The notes beneath the pieces are model-generated. The model was not told the origin of the DNA and ran no database searches. It was given only the letters and a program-made list of their open reading frames with translations. Shown piece after piece: positions 24,081-32,314 of a DNA stretch of 64,000 nt. The DNA comes from Flavobacterium sp. Lineage in GTDB: Bacteria > Bacteroidota > Bacteroidia > Flavobacteriales > Flavobacteriaceae. The DNA lies in contig NZ_JAGIAV010000005.1 in the NCBI RefSeq assembly GCF_017744675.1, positions 1 to 64,000 on the forward strand, in the 5' to 3' direction. The position numbers were made by a program, and so were the translations under genes. Positions within the stretch are counted from its first letter, which is position 1; the number at the start of each line of letters is the position of its first letter.

Positions 24081-24602
24081 TTAGGCTCTTTCAGCAACAA
24101 CAATATAGTATCTCGGAGTGAAATATCGTAATAAAGGTCTTAGACCAAACTTTTTTACGGGATGGGTAAATTGCAAACGGTCGGTTATTTTCCAACCTGT
24201 TTTTTCTAAAAGCCAATCCAATTGCCAGTCCTCAAATTCATGGTAATGTCTATCCCACATATCTGTTTTAGAACGATATGCTGGTGAAAACCATAAACGC
24301 AACGGAATTGAAATTAACAATTTATCGCATTTTACATTTTGTAAAATCGTGTATGGATTAAGTAAATGTTCGAAAATCTCAAATGCAGTAAAAACAGTGT
24401 ATTCTTCTGTTTGCAAAGCGGTATGATCGTTGTCTAAATCTTCGCCCTTTGTGTTTTTTACGGTATAGCCATTTTCTTCCATTATTTTAGAAAACGGGTT
24501 TGGAACTCCAAAATCAAAAATGGTTTCAGATGTGCTAACGTGCTTTTGTAAAAACTCTAAGGTAAGTTTGAATCTTTTATTCGGAAACGTTTTTTCGTAC
24601 AT
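24081..24602 (-). CDS. Class I SAM-dependent methyltransferase-like protein
   Basis: A 173-residue protein (start MYEKTFPNKRF; two codons upstream an alternative ATG exists). A weak SAM motif ETIFDFGVPNPFS (about 28-40) is followed by DLDNDHT and the post-motif block VFTAFEIFEHLLNPY typical of class I methyltransferases. The glycine-rich loop is poor, so binding of SAM is likely but not certain. Its neighbour, a GT2 enzyme on the same strand, suggests a role in glycan or lipid modification. Confidence 0.65.
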   Translation of the reverse strand: MYEKTFPNKRFKLTLEFLQKHVSTSETIFDFGVPNPFSKIMEENGYTVKNTKGEDLDNDHTALQTEEYTVFTAFEIFEHLLNPYTILQNVKCDKLLISIPLRLWFSPAYRSKTDMWDRHYHEFEDWQLDWLLEKTGWKITDRLQFTHPVKKFGLRPLLRYFTPRYYIVVAERA

Positions 24603-24650
24603 AGTCATTGCGAACGAATTAATTTCTCGTTCTTGATTTTAATTAGGTCG

Positions 24651-24658
24651 CAAATATA
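24651..24658 (-). promoter_or_regulatory. -7 promoter box of the methyltransferase-glycosyltransferase genes
   Basis: TATATTTG on the minus strand, about 48 nt before the ATG at 24602. Confidence 0.5.
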
Positions 24659-24667
24659 CTAAAAAAG

Positions 24668-24705
24668 TAATCAGTGTTCAGTTTTTAGTATTCAGTTACA
24701 GTGCT
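24668..24705. repeat. TCAGTTTTTAGTATTCAG-type intergenic repeat
   Basis: AATCAGTGTTCAGTTTTTAG and following bases recur in altered form at 39769-39830 and 40379-40440. Confidence 0.45.
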
Positions 24706-24756
24706 AAGTTTTAAAAAGAATTTCTCGCAAAAACAAAAAGTATTGAGCAAAAAAAT

Positions 24757-24824
24757 AAACCATATAAGTAATATAAGTTCAATTAGGTAAAAACTTAAAA
24801 TATTTTATATTACTTATATGGTTT
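24757..24824. repeat. 20-bp perfect inverted repeat
   Basis: Arms 24757-24776 (AAACCATATAAGTAATATAA) and 24805-24824 are exact reverse complements with a 28-nt loop. It lies 35 nt downstream of the FabH-like gene and could end its transcript. Confidence 0.85.
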
Positions 24825-24859
24825 AAAATCTTTGCGACCTCGAGTCTTTGCGAGATTAT

Positions 24860-25918
24860 TTAGTATCTATAAACAAAAGCATTAATGTTCATTCCTGCTC
24901 CAACTGAAGCAAAAATAAGAACATCGCCTTTGTTGATTTCTTGTTTTTCTATTTTTCCCTGTAAGATCAAATCGAATAAGGTAGGAACTGTTGCAACACT
25001 GCTGTTTCCAAGATCGTGAATACTCATTGGCATAATGTCTTTTGGAGCAGTTTTATCATAAAGTTTGTAGAAACGTTCTACAATGGCTTCATCCATTTTT
25101 TCATTGGCTTGGTGAATCAAGATTTTTTTCACTTCGTCAATTGAAACCCCGCTTTTATCCAAACAGCTTTTCATAGCACACGGAACATTGCTCAAAGCAA
25201 ATTCGTAAATTTTACGTCCGTACATTTTGATGTATTTAATGTCTGGATCTAAATCTGGATTATAAGATTTTCCGAAGAAAAGATAATTGGCTTCATCGGT
25301 AGCAAAAGTGGCGCTTTCGTAAGATAATAATCCAGCTTCGTCAGTCGATGCTTCTAAAATTGAAACACCAGCTCCATCAGAATAAATCATCGAATCACGG
25401 TCGTGATCGTCTACTACTCTTGATAAAGTCTCAGATCCAATTACCATTACTCTTTTTGCCATTCCAGACTTGATGAAAGCATTCGCTTGAAGAACTCCCT
25501 CAATCCAGCCAGGACACCCAAAAATAATATCGTAAGCCACACATTTAGGATTTTTGATTCCTAATTTGTTTTTAACTCTTGTAGCTAAACTTGGTAAAAC
25601 ATCGGTTTGATGCGTGCCTGTTTTTACATCGCCAAAATTATGAGCGAAAATAATGTAGTCTAAAGTTTCGGCGTCTATTCCTGCATTTGCAATTGCTTTT
25701 TGTGCAGCAAAAAATGCTAAATCAGAAGAATTATATTGAGGTTCGGCATAACGACGGTTTTGGATTCCCGTGATACCTTTAAATTTTTTAATTACAACTT
25801 CATTCGGATAACCAAAAGGAGTTCCGTCCTCATTTAAAAAAACATGTTTATCAAAATCTGTGTTTTTTACTTCTAAATTAGGGATATAGCTCCCAATACC
25901 AATAATTTTTATTTTCAT
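24860..25918 (-). CDS. 3-oxoacyl-ACP synthase III family protein (FabH-like)
   Basis: A 352-residue thiolase-fold enzyme. The catalytic triad is visible: Cys in IIFGCPGWIEG (near 125), His in ILIHQANEKMDE (near 256) and Asn in HDLGNSSVATVP (near 290). FabH starts fatty-acid chains by joining acyl-CoA to malonyl-ACP. At 352 residues it is somewhat longer than E. coli FabH and may be a paralogue with another starter unit. The upstream 430 bp hold a dyad and the palindrome ATGCATGCAT also found at the acyl-CoA dehydrogenase promoter. Confidence 0.88.
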   Translation of the reverse strand: MKIKIIGIGSYIPNLEVKNTDFDKHVFLNEDGTPFGYPNEVVIKKFKGITGIQNRRYAEPQYNSSDLAFFAAQKAIANAGIDAETLDYIIFAHNFGDVKTGTHQTDVLPSLATRVKNKLGIKNPKCVAYDIIFGCPGWIEGVLQANAFIKSGMAKRVMVIGSETLSRVVDDHDRDSMIYSDGAGVSILEASTDEAGLLSYESATFATDEANYLFFGKSYNPDLDPDIKYIKMYGRKIYEFALSNVPCAMKSCLDKSGVSIDEVKKILIHQANEKMDEAIVERFYKLYDKTAPKDIMPMSIHDLGNSSVATVPTLFDLILQGKIEKQEINKGDVLIFASVGAGMNINAFVYRY

Positions 25919-25967
25919 TTTTGCCCGTAATTGTCCGATAAATTTATTGCTAATGTATAAATAATAT

Positions 25968-25983
25968 TATGATAACTATCATA
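25968..25983. promoter_or_regulatory. Dyad upstream of the FabH-like gene
   Basis: TATGATA-AC-TATCATA, 7-bp perfect arms with a 2-nt centre, 50 nt before the ATG. Possible operator. Confidence 0.4.
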
Positions 25984-25992
25984 AAAAATAGT

Positions 25993-26002
25993 ATGCATGC
26001 AT
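25993..26002. promoter_or_regulatory. Second copy of palindrome ATGCATGCAT
   Basis: In the loop of the 25984-26025 hairpin, 75 nt upstream of the FabH-like ATG. Identical to 17527-17536. Confidence 0.4.
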
Positions 26003-26205
26003 ATAATTGTGAAATAACTATTTTTAGATTGATATATTGTTTTTTTTCTAATGATTTTTTAATATTTCCTAGATTTCAAACGATTGCAGGATGATTTTAG
26101 GGTGAAGTTTTTTTGAAACAATGCCTTGTTTTGTTGAAATAATTTCACAAAAGATTAGCAGAAAGTTATGTTTCTTTAAATCAGATTTCTTCTGTCTAAA
26201 AAAGT

Positions 26206-26280
26206 TTCAGGTTCCAAGTTTCAGGTTCCAAGTTTCAAGTTCCAAGTTTCAAGTTTCAAGTTGGCTCACTAACTCGAAAC
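26206..26280. repeat. GTTTCAGGTTCCAAGTTTCAAG repeat array
   Basis: About six tandem 10-15-bp variants of AGTTTCA(A/G)GTTCCA. Related arrays are at 40326-40362 and 48761-48833. Confidence 0.7.
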
Positions 26281-26294
26281 CTGAGGCCAAAAAT

Positions 26295-26327
26295 AAACCC
26301 GACAAGTTTTGAAGACCTGTCGGGTTT
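26295..26327 (-). terminator. Terminator of gcvP (CCCGACAGG family)
   Basis: AAACCCGACA / TGTCGGGTTT hairpin about 25 nt after the gcvP stop. Same core as 30600-30632 and 52241-52275. Confidence 0.85.
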
Positions 26328-26351
26328 GAAATAGGTAAAGAAAACTATTTC

Positions 26352-29201
26352 TTAGCTTTCCATATAAGCTTCAATAGGAGCACAGCTGCAAACTAAATTT
26401 CTGTCACCATAAGCATCATCAACACGACGAACAGATGGCCAGAATTTATTTTCAGCGATGTAGTCTAATGGATAAGCTGCTTTTTCTCTTGAGTAAGGGA
26501 AATCCCAAGCATCATTAGTTAACATTGCTAATGTATGAGGTGCATTTTTTAATACGTTGTTTGTGTCATCAGCTGTTGCAGCATCGATTTCTTTTCTAAT
26601 TGAAATAAGTGCATCGCAAAAACGATCTAATTCTGCTAAATCTTCAGATTCTGTAGGCTCGATCATTAAAGTTCCTGCTACTGGGAAAGAAACCGTTGGA
26701 GCGTGGAAACCGTAATCCATTAAACGTTTAGCGATATCACCAACTTCGATTCCGTTTTCTTTAAAAGCACGGCAATCTAAAATCATTTCGTGAGCCGCTC
26801 TTCCGCATTCTCCAGTATAAAGAATTGGGTAGTGACCTTCGAAACGTGCTTTCATGTAATTTGCATTTAAGATGGCGTACTCAGTAGCGCTTTTTAATCC
26901 TTCAGCTCCCATCATAGTGATGTAACCGTAAGAAATTAAACATACTAAAGCAGATCCGTAAGGTGCAGATGAAATAGCTGTAATCGCTTGCTCACCGCCA
27001 ACTTTTAAGATTGGGTTTGTTGGTAAAAACGGAACTAATTTTTCGTTTACACAAATTGGTCCAACACCAGGTCCGCCGCCGCCGTGAGGGATAGCGAAAG
27101 TTTTGTGTAAGTTTAAGTGACAAACGTCGGCACCAATTGTAGCAGGATTTGTTAATCCAACTTGCGCGTTCATGTTTGCACCATCCATATATACTAATCC
27201 GCCGTTTTCGTGGATTAATTTTGTGATTTCAATAATTGAAGATTCGTAAACACCGTGAGTAGAAGGGTAAGTTACCATCAAACAAGATAAATCATCTTTG
27301 TGTTCAATTGCTTTTTCTCTTAAATCTTCTACGTCAATATTTCCTTCTGGAGTCGTTTTCGTAACAATGATTTTCATTCCAGCCATTGCAGCAGAAGCAG
27401 GATTTGTTCCGTGAGCTGATGAAGGAATCAAACATACGTTACGGTGACCTTCGTTTCTTGACATGTGGTAAGCACGAATCGCCATTAAACCAGCATATTC
27501 TCCTTGTGCTCCAGAGTTTGGCTGTAAAGTTGTTCCAGCAAAACCAGTAATTACATTTAATTGCTCTTCTAATTTTTTAAGCATTGTGATGTAACCTTGA
27601 GCTTGCTCAACTGGTGCAAATGGGTGAATGCTGTTCCAGTTTGGCATTGATAAAGGCAACATTTCAGAAGCTGCATTTAATTTCATTGTACAAGAACCTA
27701 ATGAAATCATTGAGTGATTCAATGATAAATCTTTACGCTCTAATTTTTTGATGTAACGCATTAACTGGCTTTCTGAATGATGATTGTTGAATACATCATG
27801 AGTTAAGAAAGAGGATGTTCTTTCTAATGAAGCCGGTAATTGACTTGCCTCAGTTAATTCAGAAACAGAAACTGTTTCTTTTCCTAAAGCTTCAGCAAAA
27901 ATCGAAACGATTTGGTTGATGTCGTTAACTGAAGTTGTTTCGTTAAACGAAATAGAAATCGTATCAGCATCAACATAGAAGAAGTTTACTTCGTTTTTCT
28001 CAGCAATTGCTTTTACTTTTTGAGCATCTGCTTTTACCAAAATAGTATCAAAGTAAGCCGAGTTAATTTGAGAAACTCCAATTTTATTTAAAGCCTCAGC
28101 AGTTGTAACTGCCGATGCGTGAACTTTGTTTGCAATATATTTCAAACCTTCTGGTCCGTGGTAAACCGCGTACATTCCAGCCATAACTGCCAATAAAACC
28201 TGAGCCGTACAAATGTTAGAAGTTGCTTTTTCACGTTTAATGTGTTGCTCACGAGTTCCTAAAGCCATACGTAAAGCGCGGTTTCCATTTACATCAATCG
28301 AAACTCCGATGATACGACCTGGCATAGATCTTTTGTATTCTTCTTTAGTTGTAAAGTAAGCAGCGTGAGGACCACCATAACCCATTGGTACACCAAAACG
28401 TTGAGTAGTTCCAACTACAACAGCAGCTCCCATTTCTCCTGGAGAAGTTAAAGTTGCTAATGATAAAATATCAGCAGCAAAAGCTACTTTGATTTCGTTT
28501 TCTTTTGCTTTAGCAACAAAAGCGCTGTAATCGTTTACCTGACCATATTTTCCTGGGTATTGTAAAATAGCTCCGAAGAATTCATTTGAAAAATCAAATG
28601 TTTCATGGTTTCCAACAACTAATTCAATTCCGATTGGAGTTGAACGTGTTTGAAGCACAGATAAAGTTTGTGGTAAAATTTCTTCAGAAACGAAGAATTT
28701 ATGTGTATTGTTTTTCTTTTGATCGCGAGTACGAACATCAAATAATAATGCCATAGCTTCTGCTGCAGCAGTACCTTCGTCAAGTAAAGATGCATTGGCA
28801 ATTTCCATTCCAGTTAACTCAATAACCATAGTTTGGAAATTCAAAATAGCTTCTAAACGACCTTGAGCAATTTCTGCTTGGTAAGGTGTGTAAGCGGTAT
28901 ACCATCCCGGATTTTCGAAGATATTTCTCTGAATTGGTGCCGGAACAATAGTTGGATGATAACCCAAACCAATATATGATTTGAATACTTTATTTTTCTT
29001 TCCTAATTCCTGAATATGATTTGCAAATTCATACTCTGTCATTGCAGGATCTAAATTCAAAGGTGCTTTTAAACGAATGTCGTCCGGAAGGGTTTCGTAA
29101 ACAAGTTGCTCAATCGAGTCAACTCCAATAGTTTTCAGCATGTGCTGAAGATCAGTTTCTCTTGGACCAATGTGTCTTAAAGCAAAAGCATCTGTTTTCA
29201 T
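26352..29201 (-). CDS. gcvP: Glycine dehydrogenase (decarboxylating), P protein
   Basis: A 949-residue PLP enzyme of the glycine cleavage system; it decarboxylates glycine and passes the aminomethyl group to lipoyl GcvH. The start MKTDAFALRHIGPRE (29201) matches the family (HIGPR near 10-14), so a 45-codon upstream extension is rejected. Single-chain form with both halves. The PLP lysine lies in NLHKTFAIPHGGGGPG (near 700), a typical glycine-rich motif. No other gcv gene is nearby. The roughly 85-nt leader contains a perfect hairpin. Confidence 0.97.
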   Translation of the reverse strand: MKTDAFALRHIGPRETDLQHMLKTIGVDSIEQLVYETLPDDIRLKAPLNLDPAMTEYEFANHIQELGKKNKVFKSYIGLGYHPTIVPAPIQRNIFENPGWYTAYTPYQAEIAQGRLEAILNFQTMVIELTGMEIANASLLDEGTAAAEAMALLFDVRTRDQKKNNTHKFFVSEEILPQTLSVLQTRSTPIGIELVVGNHETFDFSNEFFGAILQYPGKYGQVNDYSAFVAKAKENEIKVAFAADILSLATLTSPGEMGAAVVVGTTQRFGVPMGYGGPHAAYFTTKEEYKRSMPGRIIGVSIDVNGNRALRMALGTREQHIKREKATSNICTAQVLLAVMAGMYAVYHGPEGLKYIANKVHASAVTTAEALNKIGVSQINSAYFDTILVKADAQKVKAIAEKNEVNFFYVDADTISISFNETTSVNDINQIVSIFAEALGKETVSVSELTEASQLPASLERTSSFLTHDVFNNHHSESQLMRYIKKLERKDLSLNHSMISLGSCTMKLNAASEMLPLSMPNWNSIHPFAPVEQAQGYITMLKKLEEQLNVITGFAGTTLQPNSGAQGEYAGLMAIRAYHMSRNEGHRNVCLIPSSAHGTNPASAAMAGMKIIVTKTTPEGNIDVEDLREKAIEHKDDLSCLMVTYPSTHGVYESSIIEITKLIHENGGLVYMDGANMNAQVGLTNPATIGADVCHLNLHKTFAIPHGGGGPGVGPICVNEKLVPFLPTNPILKVGGEQAITAISSAPYGSALVCLISYGYITMMGAEGLKSATEYAILNANYMKARFEGHYPILYTGECGRAAHEMILDCRAFKENGIEVGDIAKRLMDYGFHAPTVSFPVAGTLMIEPTESEDLAELDRFCDALISIRKEIDAATADDTNNVLKNAPHTLAMLTNDAWDFPYSREKAAYPLDYIAENKFWPSVRRVDDAYGDRNLVCSCAPIEAYMES

Positions 29202-29255
29202 GTAGCTATCTAAGTTTTTTAAATTAATGTGTTCGTGCACTTTTGCTGTACGAAT

Positions 29256-29275
29256 CACATTTAAAAGTAAATGTG
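29256..29275 (-). promoter_or_regulatory. Hairpin in the gcvP leader
   Basis: CACATTTA-CTTT-TAAATGTG, 8-bp perfect stem and 4-nt loop, just after the predicted transcription start. A second weaker pairing TTCGT / ACGAA follows. It does not look like a glycine riboswitch. Confidence 0.5.
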
Positions 29276-29290
29276 TTGTTTTTTGTGGCG

Positions 29291-29298
29291 CAAAATTA
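29291..29298 (-). promoter_or_regulatory. -7 promoter box of gcvP
   Basis: TAATTTTG on the minus strand; predicts a leader of about 85 nt. Confidence 0.5.
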
Positions 29299-29382
29299 AG
29301 TATTATTAATAATTTATTAGGTATTTTTAACTTCATTTTTTATCAAATTTCTAACTAATGATATGATTTGTTAATAAATGAT

Positions 29383-29390
29383 TAGATTTG
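29383..29390 (+). promoter_or_regulatory. -7 promoter box of the UbiA-like gene (4 nt before ATG)
   Basis: TAGATTTG, four bases, ATG at 29395. Same spacing as at 19975, 32290, 52302 and 61096. Confidence 0.55.
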
Positions 29391-29394
29391 AGGT

Positions 29395-30207
29395 ATGATA
29401 GTATCAAAACGCATCTTAGATTTTTACCTAAATAGCAGTATTCACGTGGCTTTGTCGTGTTATGCTTTGGTTCAAATTACGTTTCATGTGTTTCATATTC
29501 AGTACGATGAGCCAATGGCGCTTTTTGTTTTTTTTGGAACAATTGTAGGATATAATTTCGTAAAATATGATGCATTAGTTCGCGTAAAGAAAAAACGGAT
29601 AGGAGCGCAGCTAAAAATTATTGCTGTTTTAAGTTTTGTTTCTATCGTTTTAGTTGGATATTATTTCTTCCATCTCAAAAGAATTACTCAGATCGTTTCC
29701 ATCGGAATTTTTGCCATAACCGCGCTTTACACATTACCCTTTTTTCCCAATCGGAAAAATGCCAGAAATTGGGCAGGCGTTAAAATATACATAGTAGCAC
29801 TTTGTTGGGTTGGAGCTACTTTGGTGTTGCCTTTAATAAATGCCGAAATTCCACTTACAACAGATTTTTTTATTAAATGCATTCAGCGTTTTATTTTGGT
29901 TTTTGTGCTGATTTTGGTTTTTGAGATTTTAGATTTAGCCAACGACGATCCGCATTTACAGACCGTTCCGCAGACAATTGGAGTGAAGAAAACCAAACTT
30001 TTGGGATTTCTATTATTGATTCCGTTTTGGTTTCTAGAAGTTTTTATATCTACATTTAATTATCATGATGCAATAATAAATTTGATTATGGTTGTAATGT
30101 TGATGCTGTTTATTGCTTTCGCAAATCCCAATCGTTCCAAATATTATACTTCTTTTTGGGTAGAAAGTGTGCCTATTTTTTGGTGGCTGATGGTGGTTTT
30201 TCTTTAG
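29395..30207 (+). CDS. UbiA-like prenyltransferase-fold membrane protein
   Basis: A 270-residue protein with about seven or eight membrane helices. YNFVKYDALVRVKKKR near 53-68 and EILDLANDDPHLQTVPQTIG near 180-199 sit where UbiA enzymes have their two Asp-rich motifs. The first is degraded and the second keeps D-x-x-x-DD, so activity as a prenyltransferase is doubtful. Flavobacterial relatives are usually called hypothetical. Divergent from gcvP; probably a leaderless transcript. Confidence 0.55.
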   Translation: MIVSKRILDFYLNSSIHVALSCYALVQITFHVFHIQYDEPMALFVFFGTIVGYNFVKYDALVRVKKKRIGAQLKIIAVLSFVSIVLVGYYFFHLKRITQIVSIGIFAITALYTLPFFPNRKNARNWAGVKIYIVALCWVGATLVLPLINAEIPLTTDFFIKCIQRFILVFVLILVFEILDLANDDPHLQTVPQTIGVKKTKLLGFLLLIPFWFLEVFISTFNYHDAIINLIMVVMLMLFIAFANPNRSKYYTSFWVESVPIFWWLMVVFL

Positions 30208-30217
30208 ATGATTTTTT

Positions 30218-30304
30218 TGGGCGTGTCCCTCCGGGTCGGGCTTTCGGCTATATCTTTTATTCCGCTATCGCTTCATAAAAGGATACCGCCTCAATCCCTC
30301 ACGC
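30218..30304. repeat. Structured dispersed element, copy B
   Basis: Ends GGGCGTG...TCACGC pair. Inside are GGGTCGGGCT, then a hairpin built from TATCTTTTAT and ATAAAAGGATA, then AATCCCTCACGC. Ends and core match copy A at 13798-13910; the central hairpin differs in sequence. Confidence 0.65.
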
Positions 30305-30358
30305 AAATTAGAAAGCGAGAAAATATCATTTTCAAAAGATATGTTTGTTCTTTTTGAA

Positions 30359-30482
30359 TTGCCTCCAGCTTTAGCTGGAGGTAAAAAAGTGATTTCAATT
30401 GGCTTTAGCCAAAACACAAGTTCGGCTAAAGCCATAAATATTCTATTCCATTTCCCCTCCAGCTAAAGCTGGAGGCAATTCT
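30359..30482. repeat. CCTCCAGCTTTAGCTGGAGG palindrome group
   Basis: Two palindromes (30361-30381 and 30456-30476) flank a third pairing GGCTTTAGCC / GGCTAAAGCC. The three use the same GCTTTAGC/GCTAAAGC word in both orientations, so several alternative folds are possible. Confidence 0.8.
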
Positions 30483-30599
30483 ATTCTTTTTCTGAAACTT
30501 CTTTCAAAACTTTATTCCTTTCCAAAAGAAAATTAGTTTTTATTGGAGCGTTTATTTTTGTTATGAGGTTTATTGTAGCCATTTTTGATTGACTTAGTA

Positions 30600-30632
30600 A
30601 ATCCGACAGGTTTCTAAAACCTGTCGGGTTTG
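30600..30632 (-). terminator. Terminator, CCCGACAGG family
   Basis: CCGACAGGTTT / AAACCTGTCGG hairpin just after the last gene of the GbsR operon. Confidence 0.85.
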
Positions 30633-30642
30633 TTTATGAATG

Positions 30643-31029
30643 TTAAGCTTTAAAAACTAATCTTTCTTCGCGTTGACTTTCTTTAACTTTTCTTTTTCCT
30701 CTAAAAAAGAAATATAAATTGAAGAATAACATTATACCAAGATAAATAGAAAATCCGCCAATTTTATAACTTAAGTTTTCGATTAATTGCTGATAACTGT
30801 TTTTGCTTAGTTGTAATTCTAAAATCATTAAAGCAAAACCAATATTTAAAAGATAAAATCCAGTTTCGAAAAGTTTATTCGTAGCCTGAGCAATATCTTC
30901 TCTTCCTTTAAAAATGTCGAGCATAAATATTTTTCCATTTTTAAAAAGCGTTTTAGAAACGTAATAAGTTAAAAACAAAGCAACTGGTAAATAAATGCTA
31001 TAACCGATTAAGATTTTTGTAGTTTCCAT
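30643..31029 (-). CDS. Small membrane protein, paralogue of the neighbour
   Basis: A 128-residue protein with three or four membrane helices (about 5-25, 55-72, 85-110) and a basic tail. It shares ordered motifs with the next gene upstream: GYSIYL, a KNG turn, an (I)xQ stretch and FYLLNIGFALMIL. They are tandem paralogues. Family not recognised. Last gene of a four-gene operon led by a GbsR-type regulator; 18-nt gap to its neighbour. Confidence 0.75.
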   Translation of the reverse strand: METTKILIGYSIYLPVALFLTYYVSKTLFKNGKIFMLDIFKGREDIAQATNKLFETGFYLLNIGFALMILELQLSKNSYQQLIENLSYKIGGFSIYLGIMLFFNLYFFFRGKRKVKESQREERLVFKA

Positions 31030-31047
31030 GATATTTAATTTTAGTTA

Positions 31048-31395
31048 TTATTTGATTAATTTTTGAATGTATTTTGTAATAAGCAGAATGTTGAGGTAAT
31101 GTAAAACTGATATAATAAAAATGATGAGAGCAGTTTTGGATCCAATGGTTTCGATTAATTGCGTGACGGAGATTATTTTTTGCCAGGATATTAAAGTCAT
31201 GGCACAATAGCCAATATTTAAAAGATAGTAAGCCAGCAGTAAAACCTGATTTATTTTTTGACAGATATCTTTATGATTCGGAATTAATTCTGACACATAA
31301 ACGTTTCCATTTTTGTAGCAGATTTTTCCAACTCTCAAAATGATCAGAGTTGTTATGCCGAGGTAAATAAAATACCCAATGATGTTGAGGTTCAT
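31048..31395 (-). CDS. Small membrane protein, tandem paralogue
   Basis: A 115-residue protein with about three membrane helices. The motifs GYFIYLGI, CYKNG, CQKINQ and YYLLNIGYCAMTLI line up with those of the gene at 30643-31029, with the same spacing. Function unknown. Third gene of the GbsR operon, starting 3 nt after the stop of the gene before it, so translation is probably coupled. Confidence 0.75.
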   Translation of the reverse strand: MNLNIIGYFIYLGITTLIILRVGKICYKNGNVYVSELIPNHKDICQKINQVLLLAYYLLNIGYCAMTLISWQKIISVTQLIETIGSKTALIIFIISVLHYLNILLITKYIQKLIK

Positions 31396-31398
31396 GTA

Positions 31399-31731
31399 TT
31401 AGATTTTTTTATAAATTATTATGGATAAATAAATCGCCAGTATTAGAGGAATTGGAAATAGAACATATGTTAAGGAATTATTGTAGCCAATAAGGTTATT
31501 GAGAAACCAAAGTCCAAAAAAGAATGCAACTCCAATCATGTAAGTTTGCATACTTCGATTCCTAGGGTTATCAACTAGCATTTTTACGCCAATTGAAAAT
31601 TGGATAAAGCCAGTAACCATTGTTGATAATAGTGCTAATAGTATAGCGCCTTCTCCGAGTAAAAGTGATGATACAAGAAGAACAATTGGGAGTGCAATAG
31701 CAAATGTGTTGATTTTTTTTATTGCTTTCAT
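31399..31731 (-). CDS. Small four-helix membrane protein
   Basis: A 110-residue protein, nearly all hydrophobic, with four membrane helices (about 8-26, 28-50, 63-80, 85-106) and a short polar loop VDNPRNRSMQTY. Not clearly related to the two paralogues downstream. First membrane gene after the regulator; a copy of the operator dyad lies in the 55-nt gap before it. Confidence 0.75.
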   Translation of the reverse strand: MKAIKKINTFAIALPIVLLVSSLLLGEGAILLALLSTMVTGFIQFSIGVKMLVDNPRNRSMQTYMIGVAFFFGLWFLNNLIGYNNSLTYVLFPIPLILAIYLSIIIYKKI

Positions 31732-31748
31732 AGTTATTGATTGTTTTG

Positions 31749-31772
31749 AACTTTCAGAAAATATTGAAAGTT
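31749..31772. promoter_or_regulatory. Operator dyad, second copy (inside the GbsR operon)
   Basis: AACTTTCA-8 nt-TGAAAGTT, perfect 8-bp arms, between the regulator and the first membrane gene. Same arms and spacer length as 32315-32342. Confidence 0.6.
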
Positions 31773-31786
31773 TAGATTAAAATTTT

Positions 31787-32290
31787 TTATTTAAGCAGTT
31801 TGATAACCATACGACCCAGCCAGTTCTCGTTCATTTCTGTTATTTTGTCAAGCATGTTGTCTACTTTTAAAACGAAATCATACAATTTTTCGGTTTGATC
31901 TACGAAGTGTTTTTCTTCTGGAGAATTGTTTACTTCTATAGTCGAAACTTCCTTTAAAATTTTAAGAGTAGGTTTAATTTCTCTTTTACTTCTTTCTCTC
32001 GAAATTTTTACGGCCAATTCGTCCAAATCTTTTTCAGCTGTAAAAAACTCTCTTCTTTCTCCAGCTTTAAATTCTTTGTATACAATTCCCCAATCCATTA
32101 AGGCTCTTAGGTTCATGCTGGCGTTACCGCGAGAGATTTGTAATTCTTCCATTATATCTTCCATAGAAACAGGTTCGTTCGAAACCATTAATAGAGCATG
32201 AATCTGTGCCATGGTTTTATTAATGCCCCATTGAGAACCTAATGCTCCCCAAGATTGAACGAATTTATTTTTTGCTTCTTTGAATTCCAT
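31787..32290 (-). CDS. GbsR/MarR-type transcriptional regulator
   Basis: A 167-residue winged-helix protein of the GbsR family. The N-terminal KFVQSWGALGSQWGINKTMA leads into the HTH SMEDIMEELQISRGNASMNL (about 41-60), a wing (KEFKAGERREFFTAE) and a C-terminal coiled coil. In other bacteria GbsR senses choline; in Bacteroidetes the ligand is unknown. It heads an operon with three small membrane proteins and has a 10-bp-arm dyad 25 nt upstream, so it probably represses itself and the operon. Confidence 0.88.
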   Translation of the reverse strand: MEFKEAKNKFVQSWGALGSQWGINKTMAQIHALLMVSNEPVSMEDIMEELQISRGNASMNLRALMDWGIVYKEFKAGERREFFTAEKDLDELAVKISRERSKREIKPTLKILKEVSTIEVNNSPEEKHFVDQTEKLYDFVLKVDNMLDKITEMNENWLGRMVIKLLK

Positions 32291-32294
32291 AGTT

Positions 32295-32302
32295 CAAATG
32301 TA
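32295..32302 (-). promoter_or_regulatory. -7 promoter box of the GbsR operon (4 nt before ATG)
   Basis: TACATTTG on the minus strand, four bases, then ATG. The operator dyad at 32315-32342 covers the expected -33 area. Confidence 0.55.
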
Positions 32303-32314
32303 AGTAAAAGTTTT

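Larger units (their letters stand above)
25919..26351. other. Intergenic region upstream of the FabH-like gene
   Basis: No supported gene in 433 bp. It contains, from left, a dyad (25968-25983), a hairpin AAAAATAGT / ACTATTTTT (25984-26025) enclosing the palindrome ATGCATGCAT, a GTTTCAAGTTCC repeat array (26206-26280) and the gcvP terminator (26295-26327). Confidence 0.7.
30208..30642. other. Repeat-filled intergenic region
   Basis: These 435 bp between convergent genes contain no gene. They hold structured element copy B, a CTCCAGCTAAAGCTGGAG repeat group and a CCCGACAGG terminator, each listed separately. Confidence 0.8.

Noticed and set aside
26121..26312. 63-codon ORF between the FabH-like gene and gcvP
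   Set aside because: Its second half is the translated GTTTCAAGTTCC repeat (FQVPSFRFQVSSSKFQVSS), so the ORF is an artefact of the repeat.
29202..29290. Glycine riboswitch upstream of gcvP
   Set aside because: The leader is too short for one aptamer plus expression platform and lacks the conserved glycine-aptamer core.
30359..30482. Insertion-sequence ends
   Set aside because: Palindromes flank only about 75 bp with no transposase or target duplication.
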